Shown: positions 51,551 through 59,181 of the stretch, piece by piece
Numbering within the stretch: the stretch's first letter is position 1
How the letters are laid out: each line of letters opens with the position of its first letter
Source of the DNA: Streptomyces griseoluteus
Lineage (GTDB): Bacteria > Actinomycetota > Actinomycetes > Streptomycetales > Streptomycetaceae
DNA length: 64,000 nt
Assembly: GCF_004784465.1 (NCBI RefSeq)
Contig: NZ_SRRU01000006.1
Location: forward strand, 310,001-374,000
Reading direction: 5' to 3'
Made by a program: the position numbers and the translations under genes
The notes under the pieces: generated by a model
What the model was told of the DNA's origin: nothing
The model's database searches: none
The model's input: only the letters and a program-made list of their open reading frames with translations

Positions 51551-52083
51551 GCCAGTCCCCTCTCGTCCAGCAGGGCGCGCACCGCGGCCGCCGACTGCGT
51601 GACGCTCTGTCCCTGCGTCTCGATCCGGAGGTCCGGCGCCGCCGGCTCCTCGTACGGGTCGTCCACGCCGGTGAGTCCGGTCAGCTCGCCCGCGGCCTGC
51701 CGGGCGTACAGCCCCTTCACGTCCCGCTCGCCGCACACCTCGACCGGGGTCGCCACATGGACCTCCAGGTACGGGGTGCCGTTCGCCGCGTGCCGCTTGC
51801 GCACCGCCTCCCGGCTGTCCGCGTAGGGCGCGATCACCGGAACCAGCGCCAGCACGCCGTTGCGCGCGAGGAGTTCGGCCACGAAGCCGATGCGCTGGAC
51901 GTTGGTGTGCCGGTCCTCGCGGGCGAAGCCGAGCCCGGACGAGAGGAACTCGCGGATCTCGTCGCCGTCGAGCACCTCCACCCGCCGTCCCTCGGCGCGC
52001 AGGCGGCCGGCCAGTTCGGTGGCGATGGTGGTCTTGCCGGCGCTCGGCAGACCAGTGAGCCAGACGGTGGCTCCGGTCGTCAC
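51547..52083 (-). CDS. cysC: Adenylylsulfate kinase CysC
   Basis: The kinase has 178 residues: P-loop WLTGLPSAGKTTIA, then VEVLDGDEIREFLSSGLGF, DRHTNVQRIGFVAELL and the acceptor region VCGERDVKGLYARQAAGE. It phosphorylates APS to PAPS. The GTG at 52083 is preceded by GAGGAG, so I prefer it; an ATG at 52116 overlaps the cysH stop (ATGA) and would add 11 residues. Because CysH here looks like an APS-type reductase, CysC may serve PAPS-dependent sulfotransferases or a parallel route. Confidence 0.93.
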   Translation of the reverse strand: MTTGATVWLTGLPSAGKTTIATELAGRLRAEGRRVEVLDGDEIREFLSSGLGFAREDRHTNVQRIGFVAELLARNGVLALVPVIAPYADSREAVRKRHAANGTPYLEVHVATPVEVCGERDVKGLYARQAAGELTGLTGVDDPYEEPAAPDLRIETQGQSVTQSAAAVRALLDERGLA

Positions 52084-52112
52084 GTGTTCTCGCTCCTCGT
52101 ATCGGTCGGTGG

Positions 52113-52823
52113 TCATCCGTGCAGCCCGCATTCGGTCTTGCCCCGCCCGGCCCAGCGGCCGGCCCGCGCGTCCTCGCCCTCCAGCACCCGCCGGGTGCAG
52201 GGGGCGCAGCCCACCGAGGCGTAGCCGTCCATCAGCAACGGGTTGGTCAGCACGCCGTGTTCGGCCACATAGGCGTCCACGTCGTCCTGGGTCCAGCGGG
52301 CGATGGGGGAGACCTTGACCTTGCGGCGCCGGGCGTCCCAGCCGACGACCGGGGTGTTCGCCCGCGTCGGCGACTCGTCCCGGCGCAGTCCGGTCGCCCA
52401 TGCCTGATACGCCGTCAGGCCCGCTTCCAGCGGCTTGACTTTACGCAGGGCGCAGCACAGGTCGGGGTCGCGGTCGTGCAGCCGGGGCCCGTGCTCCGCG
52501 TCCTGCTCGGCCACCGTCTGCTCGGGGGTGAGCGTGATGACGTTGACGTCCATCACGGCGTCGACCGCGTCACGGGTGCCGATGGTCTCCGGGAAGTGGT
52601 AACCGGTGTCGAGGAACACCACGTCCACGCCGGGCCGCACCCGTGCGGCCAGGTGGGCCACCACGGCGTCCTCCATGGAGGAGGTCACGCAGAACCGGTC
52701 GCCGAAGGTGTCCACCGCCCAGCGCAGCACCTCCAGCGCGGGCGCGTCCTCCAGCTCACGGCCCGCCCGCTCGGCCAGCTCCCTCAACTCGTCCTCGGTG
52801 CGCTCTGTCTGAGCGGTCGTCAT
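52113..52823 (-). CDS. cysH: APS/PAPS reductase CysH, iron-sulfur (APS-type)
   Basis: The protein has 236 residues. The PP-loop-like SSMEDAVVAHLAAR and FLDTGYHFPET are present, as is the catalytic C-terminal Cys in KTECGLHG. Two cysteine pairs, DLCCALRK and GCAPCTRR, match the 4Fe-4S ligands that distinguish APS reductases from PAPS-only enzymes. It reduces APS (or PAPS) to sulfite with thioredoxin. The ATG overlaps the stop of the 60-residue zinc-ribbon gene (ATGA). Confidence 0.95.
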   Translation of the reverse strand: MTTAQTERTEDELRELAERAGRELEDAPALEVLRWAVDTFGDRFCVTSSMEDAVVAHLAARVRPGVDVVFLDTGYHFPETIGTRDAVDAVMDVNVITLTPEQTVAEQDAEHGPRLHDRDPDLCCALRKVKPLEAGLTAYQAWATGLRRDESPTRANTPVVGWDARRRKVKVSPIARWTQDDVDAYVAEHGVLTNPLLMDGYASVGCAPCTRRVLEGEDARAGRWAGRGKTECGLHG

Positions 52824-53002
52824 ATCCGGTCGTCCCCTCCGTCGTCGCCCCGCTTCAGCCCCCGGGCGAGCAGCCCGAGGAACTTCAGCTGAAAGGCGCG
52901 ATTGCAGGCTCCGCATTCCCAGGCGCCGTGGCCCTCCTCGCTCGGGCGCAGGTCCTCGTCCCCGCAGTAGGGGCAGTGGAACGGTGCGGCACGCTCGCTC
53001 AC
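52820..53002 (-). CDS. 60-residue zinc-ribbon protein between sulfite reductase and cysH
   Basis: A small protein with two CxxC pairs, HCPYCGDEDLRP and AWECGACNRAFQLKF, forming a likely zinc ribbon (or small Fe-S site), followed by a short basic/acidic tail. Both ends are overlapped: the GTG start overlaps the sulfite-reductase stop (GTGA) and its stop overlaps the cysH ATG (ATGA). Translation is therefore locked to its neighbours. It might act as a redox partner, assembly factor or regulator of sulfite or APS reduction; none of this is proven. Confidence 0.8.
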   Translation of the reverse strand: MSERAAPFHCPYCGDEDLRPSEEGHGAWECGACNRAFQLKFLGLLARGLKRGDDGGDDRI

Positions 53003-54696
53003 GACAGCGCCTCCTCGTCGGCCCGCGCGGCCCACGCGGCGAACCGCTCGCCGTCCGCGCGCTCGGCCTCGAAGCGGCGCAGGACCCGCTCGACGTAGTC
53101 GGGCAGCTCCTTCGACGTCACCTTCAGACCGCGCACCTTGCGGCCGAAGCCCGCCTCCAGACCGAGCGCGCCGCCCAGGTGCACCTGGTAGCCCTCGACC
53201 TGGTTGCCGTCCTCGTCCACCACCAACTGGCCCTTGAGGCCGATGTCCGCCACCTGGATGCGGGCGCAGGCGTTCGGGCAGCCATTGAGGTTGATGGTGA
53301 TCGGCTCGTCGAACTCCGGCAGGCGGCGCTCCAGTTCGTCGATGAGGGCGCTGCCGCGCGCCTTGGTCTCGACGATGGCCAGCTTGCAGAACTCGATGCC
53401 GGTGCAGGCCATCGTGCCGCGCCGGAACGGCGAGGGGCTGACCCGCAGGTCCAGCGCCTCGAGGCCGGCGACCAGGGAGTCGACCCGGTCGGCCTCGACG
53501 TCCAGCACGATCATCTTCTGCTCGGTGGTGGTGCGGACCCGGCCGGAGCCGTGCTCCTCGGCCACTCCGGCGATCTTCGCCAGGGTGGCGCCGTCGACCC
53601 GGCCGACGCGGGGGGCGAACCCGACGTAGAAGCGGCCGTCGCGCTGGCGGTGCACGCCGACGTGGTCGCGCCAGCGCTCCACCGGCTGCTCGGGCGCCGG
53701 GCCGTCGAGCAGCTTGCGGCCGAGGTACTCGTCCTCCAGCACCTGCCGGAACTTCTCCGGGCCCCAGTCCGCGACCAGGAACTTCAGCCGGGCGCGGTTG
53801 CGGAGCCTGCGGTAGCCGTAGTCCCGGAAGATCGAGATGACGCCCTCGTGGACGTCGGCCACCTCGTCGAGCGGCACCCAGGCGCCCAGCCGGACGCCGA
53901 TCTTCGGGTTGGTGGACAGGCCGCCGCCCACCCACAGGTCGAAGCCCGGCCCGTGCTCGGGGTGCTCCACGCCGACCAGCGCGATGTCGTTGATCTCGTG
54001 CGCCACGTCCAGCAGGGGGGAGCCGGAGATCGCCGACTTGAACTTGCGCGGCAGGTTGGAGAACGCCTTGTTGCCGACGACCCGGCGCTGGATCTCCTCG
54101 ATGGCCGGGGTGCCGTCGATGATCTCGTCCTCGGCGATGCCCGCGACCGGGGAGCCGAGGATCACGCGAGGGGTGTCGCCGCACGCCTCGGTGGTGGACA
54201 GCCCGACATCCTCCAGGCGCCGCCAGATCTCGGGCACGTCCTCGATCCTGATCCAGTGCAACTGGATGTTCTGCCGGTCGGTGATGTCGGCGGTGCCGCG
54301 CGCGAACTCCTGCGAGATCTCGCCGATCACCCGCAGCTGGGCGGTGGTCAGCCGGCCGCCGTCGATGCGGACCCGCAGCATGAAGTACTTGTCGTCCAGC
54401 TCCTCCGGCTCGAGCACCGCGGTCTTGCCGCCGTCGATACCGGGCTTGCGCTGGGTGTACAGACCCCACCAGCGCATGCGGCCGCGCAGGTCGTTGGGGT
54501 CGATGGAGTCGAAGCCCCGCTTGGAGTAGATCGTCTCAATGCGTGTCCGCACATTGAGACCGTCGTCGTCCTTCTTGAACTGTTCGTTGCCGTTGAGCGG
54601 GGTGTGGTGTCCCGCCGCCCACTGGCCCTCACCACGGTGACGACTCACCTTGCGGCGGGGCGCGGCGGCAGCGGGATCCTGGGGACTGGGGGCCAT
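52999..54696 (-). CDS. sir: Ferredoxin-dependent sulfite reductase (nitrite/sulfite reductase family)
   Basis: The enzyme has 565 residues with two ferredoxin-like repeats. Siroheme/4Fe-4S ligands are CTGIEFCKLA (C-x5-C) and NGCPNACARIQ (C-x3-C). DRQNIQLHWIRIEDVP and the repeat GRFYVGFAPRVGRV are also typical. It reduces sulfite to sulfide with six electrons. It heads the sulfur operon, and the sirohydrochlorin chelatase at the far end supplies its cofactor. ATG 54696 follows AAGGAC; an upstream start at 54756 has no ribosome site. Nitrite activity is less likely given cysHCDN downstream. Confidence 0.93.
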   Translation of the reverse strand: MAPSPQDPAAAAPRRKVSRHRGEGQWAAGHHTPLNGNEQFKKDDDGLNVRTRIETIYSKRGFDSIDPNDLRGRMRWWGLYTQRKPGIDGGKTAVLEPEELDDKYFMLRVRIDGGRLTTAQLRVIGEISQEFARGTADITDRQNIQLHWIRIEDVPEIWRRLEDVGLSTTEACGDTPRVILGSPVAGIAEDEIIDGTPAIEEIQRRVVGNKAFSNLPRKFKSAISGSPLLDVAHEINDIALVGVEHPEHGPGFDLWVGGGLSTNPKIGVRLGAWVPLDEVADVHEGVISIFRDYGYRRLRNRARLKFLVADWGPEKFRQVLEDEYLGRKLLDGPAPEQPVERWRDHVGVHRQRDGRFYVGFAPRVGRVDGATLAKIAGVAEEHGSGRVRTTTEQKMIVLDVEADRVDSLVAGLEALDLRVSPSPFRRGTMACTGIEFCKLAIVETKARGSALIDELERRLPEFDEPITINLNGCPNACARIQVADIGLKGQLVVDEDGNQVEGYQVHLGGALGLEAGFGRKVRGLKVTSKELPDYVERVLRRFEAERADGERFAAWAARADEEALS

Positions 54697-54822
54697 GGTT
54701 TCTACGTCCTTAGGAACAGGCGGAAAATCAGCTCTGGCCTGCGCGCGTCTGCGCACGCGGGCACACCTGCGCGGCGTTGCGCTGAACGGGGGGTGGAGCA
54801 GAGGCCGGCGGTGCTGGAGTGC

Positions 54823-54906
54823 TCAGCTCGCCCGACACATGGCGCTGGACATGCGGCCGAGGTCGACGTGGCGTCGACTCACCAAGGCGATTCCAGTTCC
54901 AGACAT
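54823..54906 (-). CDS. Putative sulfur-operon leader peptide
   Basis: A 27-residue peptide containing SRRHVDLGRMSSAMC, with its only Cys codon four codons before the stop. The core RRHVDLGR is the hallmark of the short leader peptides annotated before sulfur and cysteine genes in Streptomyces. It ends 126 bases before the sulfite reductase start. By analogy with cysteine-responsive leader peptides of actinobacteria it may attenuate the operon according to Cys-tRNA supply; the mechanism here is inference. Confidence 0.75.
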   Translation of the reverse strand: MSGTGIALVSRRHVDLGRMSSAMCRAS

Positions 54907-54963
54907 GACGGCAGCGTGTCACGCACGTCTCCGGGCAGTCCACCGTTGTCCGTCATCTGGACG

Positions 54964-54978
54964 GATCTATTCTGAATA
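54964..54978 (-). promoter_or_regulatory. Candidate promoter/operator of the sulfur operon
   Basis: On the minus strand TAGATC (54969-54964) is a plausible -10 box, about 58 bases before the leader peptide start. It overlaps an A/T-rich palindrome, TATTC-T-GAATA on the plus strand (54968-54978), which stands out in this G/C-rich genome. No convincing -35 box was found. Confidence 0.4.
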
Positions 54979-55007
54979 CCGAGACAACTATGGGTGGCGA
55001 GCACTGC

Positions 55008-55586
55008 TCAGTCGCCGAGGAACGCACCCGGCCACGGTCCGGGCGTCGGAAGGTCAGCCTCCAGCTCCACCTTCGTGTCGAACAGCGTGAAGCCGCGCCG
55101 CAGATAGTTGTCCAGGGCGTACGGGCCGTCCTTGCTGCACGTGTGCAGCCACACCCGCTTCACCGGGGTGAGATCCGGCCACCGCATCGCCAGGTCCCAG
55201 GCGCGCGCCGTCCCCACCGACAGCAGATGCCCGCCGATCCGGCGCCCCCGGAACGCGGGCAGCAGCCCGAAGTAGGCGATCTCCACCACGCCCTCCCCGG
55301 TCGCCTCCAGCTCGACGTACCCGGCGGGCGTGCCCCGCTCGTACGCCACCCAGGTCTCCACGCCGGGCCGCCCCAGATACTCCCGCCACCGGGCGTGGGT
55401 CCAGCCGAGCCGGTCGGTCCAGCGGATGTCGCCGCCGACCGAGGCGTACAGGAACCGGCTGAACTCGGGGGACGGCACCTCGGCCCGTACGATCCGCACC
55501 GCGTCGCCCTCGGGTGCCGCCGCGGGCAGGAGGTCGGACGGCGAGGTCTGTTCCAGGGACCAGGTGGTGACAGGGACGCTGCTCAT
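55008..55586 (-). CDS. GNAT-family N-acetyltransferase
   Basis: The protein has 192 residues. The acetyl-CoA binding motif is seen in VVEIAYFGLLPAFRGRRIGGHLL, preceded by GTPAGYVELEATGEG. The C-terminal CSKDGPYALDNYLRRGFTLF is the usual last motif. The substrate is unknown. It is upstream of the sulfur operon promoter on the same strand, with its stop about 100 bases from the leader peptide start. Confidence 0.87.
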   Translation of the reverse strand: MSSVPVTTWSLEQTSPSDLLPAAAPEGDAVRIVRAEVPSPEFSRFLYASVGGDIRWTDRLGWTHARWREYLGRPGVETWVAYERGTPAGYVELEATGEGVVEIAYFGLLPAFRGRRIGGHLLSVGTARAWDLAMRWPDLTPVKRVWLHTCSKDGPYALDNYLRRGFTLFDTKVELEADLPTPGPWPGAFLGD

Positions 55587-55644
55587 GGGCACAGGGAATC
55601 ATCCCGCCCACCGGACTGTCGATCGTCTTCGGCGGGATCACGGC

Positions 55645-56979
55645 TCAGTCCAGCGAGCGTTCCAGCGAGGCGAGCGGGACGGCGAAAAGCATCCGGTCCG
55701 ACAGCGACCACACCTCGCCGGTCTCCTGCCAGTACGACAGCGACACCGCCGACTCGGTCCAGCAGTGGTGCGAGCCGTCCGACCCGCAGCGGGCCCCCTT
55801 CGCGCCGTCCGCGTCCTGCCGCCACAGCCCGCCCCGGCCGTCCTCGGCGCCGGGCAGCTGGCCGGTGTACCAGGACGCGCCGTCCGCGCCCGCGTGCCGG
55901 TACGACAGGACACCCCGCACCCCCCGCGCCTTGGTCCGGAACACCTCTACGGCGTCGGCGCGGCCGGTGGAGTCGGTGGCGAGCAGCCCGGCCCGCGTCG
56001 GGGCGGCGCTGAAGGCGTACCGCCACAGCCGGGCGCGGCGGGCGCCGTCCGGGGAGGTGCGCTCGGCCGCGACCAGGCTGTCCGGGGCGGTGCTCCGGTC
56101 CAGCGCCAGCGGGCCGGGACAGGGCGGGCGGCCACCTTCGCAGCGGCCGCGGGTGTAGCGGTAGGAGCCCACGGCGGGCAGCACGTACCGGTACCCGGCG
56201 GCCGACCAGCCGTGCGGCACCCGGCCGACGGCCGGCTCGTTGGTGGTGGTGCGCTGGATGCGGTCCAGGTCGTAGACGTAGAGCGCCTCGGCGCCGCCGT
56301 CGGACGCGGTGACCAGCAGCTTGCCGTGGTTCCAGACCATGCCGGAGATGCCCGAGGTCAGCGCCCGGTAGTCCCGGCCGCCGTCGGCCGGCACCACCAG
56401 CAGGACCCAGCGGTAGACCGGGCGGGCGGGGTCGTCGAGATTCGTGAAGGCGACGCGGGTCAGGCCGCGTTCGGCCGCGCGCCCGGTGTCGGTGGCGTGC
56501 GTCCAGCCGGTGAGTACGACGCGGTGGCTGCCCCAGACGCCGTCCTCGTCGGCGTCGCCGGAGGTGGTCACGGCGGCGGGGCGCCAGGCGGTGTCGGCGG
56601 TGTCGGCCGGGTCCCAGCAGTAGGAGCGGGTGGCCTCGGGGGTCAGCGGCAGGGAGGAGCGGTCGTCGTCCGCGCAGTCGGCGCCCGTCCGCATCCGGCG
56701 GTCGGCGTCGCCGAGCACGGTGTCCACGCCGACCGGGCGGCCCATGGCCGCGGCGAGCCGGTTCAGCACGGGGGCGGGCTCAAGGCGCTCCTGGAGGCGC
56801 AACGGGGCGGTGTCGGAGGCGGAGGTGAGCGGTTTGAGCGCGCCGGGGTTCCCGGCGACCTCGGCCTGGGAGGTGCTGATCAGCGTGGCCGCCGCGGTGA
56901 GCGCCAGCCCGGTCCCGGTGAGGGCCGCGCGCAACGCCACGCCCCGTCTGCGCCTGCGGTGTCTGCCGCGTTGCTTCAT
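55645..56979 (-). CDS. Secreted protein of unknown function
   Basis: The protein has 444 residues from ATG 56979, with a strong GGGAGGAG site. The N-terminus is very basic (KQRGRHRRRRRG) and runs into a signal or anchor helix (VALRAALTGTGLALTAAATL). The rest is a soluble extracytoplasmic domain with repeated Trp/Gly/Asp turns such as WDPADTADTAW and SGMVWNHGKLLVTASDGGAE. It contains six cysteines (two near residue 110-130, two in CEGGRPPC, two in CGSDGSHHC). Some segments look like short beta-propeller blades, but I cannot name the family. The basic start could also mean retention at the membrane. Confidence 0.65.
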   Translation of the reverse strand: MKQRGRHRRRRRGVALRAALTGTGLALTAAATLISTSQAEVAGNPGALKPLTSASDTAPLRLQERLEPAPVLNRLAAAMGRPVGVDTVLGDADRRMRTGADCADDDRSSLPLTPEATRSYCWDPADTADTAWRPAAVTTSGDADEDGVWGSHRVVLTGWTHATDTGRAAERGLTRVAFTNLDDPARPVYRWVLLVVPADGGRDYRALTSGISGMVWNHGKLLVTASDGGAEALYVYDLDRIQRTTTNEPAVGRVPHGWSAAGYRYVLPAVGSYRYTRGRCEGGRPPCPGPLALDRSTAPDSLVAAERTSPDGARRARLWRYAFSAAPTRAGLLATDSTGRADAVEVFRTKARGVRGVLSYRHAGADGASWYTGQLPGAEDGRGGLWRQDADGAKGARCGSDGSHHCWTESAVSLSYWQETGEVWSLSDRMLFAVPLASLERSLD

Positions 56980-57153
56980 GTCTCCTCCCGAGGCGGGCCA
57001 ACTGCGCCCGGCGATCGTCATGTTGCTCACCCGGCACGGGGCGGACCCGCCTCGGATGCTACGGCAGCATGCGGCGCGCCGGGGCCAAGAGGCCGCAAAT
57101 ACGCGGCAGGTGCCCGGTGTGCGGCAGGAGGCGCCCGGCGTGAAGGGGGGCGC

Positions 57154-57580
57154 TCAACGCGTCCCGTGTGCCGTGCGGCGCACCGCCACCCCCGGTGCCG
57201 TGGAGCGCGGCAGCAGGTCACGGGGGTCGTTCGGGAGCAGCACCTCGGCCTCCGCGCCCTCCCGCGACGACCATGATGTGCCGGGCCACGTCCGCGACCG
57301 AAAGCAGCCCCTCGCGCAAGCCCGGCAGGACGTGCCCCAGCGGCGACTCCTCCCGGCGGCGGCGCACCTCCTGGGCCGTCAAGAGCCCCGCCCGCACGTC
57401 CCGGTCGGGGTCGGCGCCGTCGCGCAGCATCCGGTCCCAGGACTGTCCGATCACCGGCCGGGGTGCCATCGGCGCACGTCGCCCGGCGAGCGTCGCGTCG
57501 CGGACCCGCGCGAGCATCCGCGCCGTGCGCGGCGCGACGGCGGCGGTCGGACGCGCCACGTCCCTCGGCGGGTTCACCAC
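57154..57580 (-). pseudogene. Truncated GAF-type transcriptional regulator
   Basis: The frame from GTG 57580 (good site GGAAAGGA) reads VAPRTARMLARVRDATLAGR, PRPVIGQSWDRMLRDGADPD and then VLPGLREGLLSVADVARHIM. This is the N-terminal part of the large Streptomyces GAF-domain regulators as I remember them. At the point where GAF proteins normally continue, the frame runs into AGGRGGRGAAPERPP and stops at 57218. From 57264 to 57154 a shifted frame (REGAEAEVLLPNDPRDLLPR and on) still looks coding. A frameshift and large deletion probably removed the GAF and HTH parts. Confidence 0.6.
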
Positions 57581-57929
57581 GGGAGTCCTTTCCTGACCGG
57601 ACACGGCCTCCTCAAGCCGTCCGGACGGCGGTTTCCAGTCGGCCGACGCCCTCATGCTGCCGTCGGTCCGGGGCCGGGGAACACCGTCCGCGCACAGTCG
57701 GCGACAAGTTGCAACCCCCTGCGACCCTGGTGAACCCGGAAGGGCGGCAGGAGACTTGAGTCCCGCGCCGCCCGAGGGCGGCGTTCGCGCCCCGTCGCGG
57801 GCCCGTGTCGCGGGGGCGGTGCCGAGTCGGCGCGGCACCACCCCCGCGGCGCCGCACCGCCGGCCGGCCCGCTGCACAGCGCGCCCCCGCGAGGTGAGGG
57901 GCGCGTGGTGCGGCGGATACCGTTAGGAC
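57581..57929. other. 349-bp gap with two hairpins upstream of yihY
   Basis: No gene is seen. Two tandem hairpins occur: 57809-57823 with 57834-57848 (15 bp, one mismatch), and CGCGCCCC/GGGGCGCG (57880-57887 and 57898-57905). TACCGT (57918-57923) then lies 6 bases before the yihY GTG. The hairpins lie upstream of any leaderless start, so they may be remnants of deleted DNA or regulatory elements rather than terminators. Confidence 0.4.
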
Positions 57930-59069
57930 GTGCAGTCAGCAAGCGAATCCTCCCAGCGGCCCCACGGTCGCCTCCACCGGGCCAAGGCTCTCTACCGGAA
58001 CGTCTCCAAACGGCGGACGGCCTGGCTGCTGCTGACGGACACCGTCAATTCCTGCATGGAGTACCGCATCCTGGGCCTCGCCGCCGAGGCCGCGTTCTTC
58101 ACGCTGCTGTCCGTGCCCCCGCTGCTGCTCAGCCTCATCGGCCTGCTCGGCTACGTCGACGACTGGACCGGCGCGGACACCATCCACAGCCTGGAGACCA
58201 ACCTCCTCGATGCCTCCCGCACCGTCCTGTCCGACAAGGGCGTCAAGGAGATCGCCGAGCCGATCCTGAACGACGTGATGAAGGGCGGCCGGCCCGACGT
58301 CATCTCCATCGGCTTCCTGTTCGCCCTCTGGTCGGGCTCGCGCGCGGTGAACGTCTTCATCGACACCATCACCGTGATGTACGGCCTCGACGGCGTCCGG
58401 GGCATCGTCAAGACCCGGATCATGGCGTTCCTGCTGTTCGTGGTCGCCCTGCTGATCGGTTCGGTGGCGCTGCCGCTGATGGTGGCCGGACCGGACGCGG
58501 TGGTCGGGGTGCTGCCCTGGTCGGCGACGGTCGTCCAGGTGCTGTACTGGCCGGTCGTCATCGTGCTCTCCATCGTCTTCCTGACCACGCTCTACCACGT
58601 CTCCGTACCGGTCCGCTCGCCCTGGATCGAGGACGTGCCCGGCGCGCTGGTCGCCCTCGCCATGTGGGTCCTCGGCAGCCTCCTGCTGCGCGTCTACCTC
58701 ACCCACACCATCGAGGGCGCCACCATCTACGGCTCCCTCGCCGCCGCCGTCGCCGTGCTGTTGTGGATCGGTGTGTCCGCGTTCGCCGTGCTGGTCGGCG
58801 CCGCCGTCAACGCCGCCATCGACCGGGTCTGGCCCGCGGCGGCCACGGCTGCCGCCCGCGAGGCCAACGAGCGCCAGCGGGAGGCCCAGGTCGCGGACTA
58901 CGTCGCCTGGGCGGCCGGGCTGCGCGACGCCGACCCGGACGACCCGGACATGCCGTCCGAGTTCCCCGAGCGCTGGTCCCGCTTCCTGCCCCCGGAGGAC
59001 ATCACCGGCCGGCTGCGCGGCCACACCCGGAACGGCCACCAGCCGCCCAGGGGCACCGAGGACGACTGA
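57930..59069 (+). CDS. YihY/BrkB family membrane protein
   Basis: The protein has 379 residues with about six membrane helices. Typical YihY motifs include SCMEYRILGLAAEAAFFTLL, VISIGFLFALWSGSRAVNVF, WIEDVPGALVALAMWVLGS and GATIYGSLAAAVAVLLWIGV. The C-terminal tail is acidic and rich in Arg/Pro. The family was misannotated as ribonuclease BN; its function is unproven and probably membrane- or envelope-related. The GTG start at 57930 has only AGGA three bases away, too close for a normal ribosome site, and TACCGT lies 6 bases upstream, so a leaderless mRNA is likely. Confidence 0.88.
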   Translation: MQSASESSQRPHGRLHRAKALYRNVSKRRTAWLLLTDTVNSCMEYRILGLAAEAAFFTLLSVPPLLLSLIGLLGYVDDWTGADTIHSLETNLLDASRTVLSDKGVKEIAEPILNDVMKGGRPDVISIGFLFALWSGSRAVNVFIDTITVMYGLDGVRGIVKTRIMAFLLFVVALLIGSVALPLMVAGPDAVVGVLPWSATVVQVLYWPVVIVLSIVFLTTLYHVSVPVRSPWIEDVPGALVALAMWVLGSLLLRVYLTHTIEGATIYGSLAAAVAVLLWIGVSAFAVLVGAAVNAAIDRVWPAAATAAAREANERQREAQVADYVAWAAGLRDADPDDPDMPSEFPERWSRFLPPEDITGRLRGHTRNGHQPPRGTEDD

Positions 59070-59082
59070 CCGTACGTACGGT
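59069..59082. promoter_or_regulatory. Perfect 14-bp palindrome ACCGTACGTACGGT
   Basis: A perfect palindrome overlaps the last base of the yihY stop and lies 100 bases before the carboxylesterase gene. Length and symmetry fit a TetR- or MarR-type operator. No regulator gene is adjacent on this strand. Confidence 0.45.
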
Positions 59083-59181
59083 CGGTGCGCCGGAATAGAT
59101 CCACTCCGCGCGGCGCTCTGGGAGACAGATGTGGTGCGTGCCGCCACGGCGGCCGCACCGGCGACGAAGGGCTGGTGGGCG

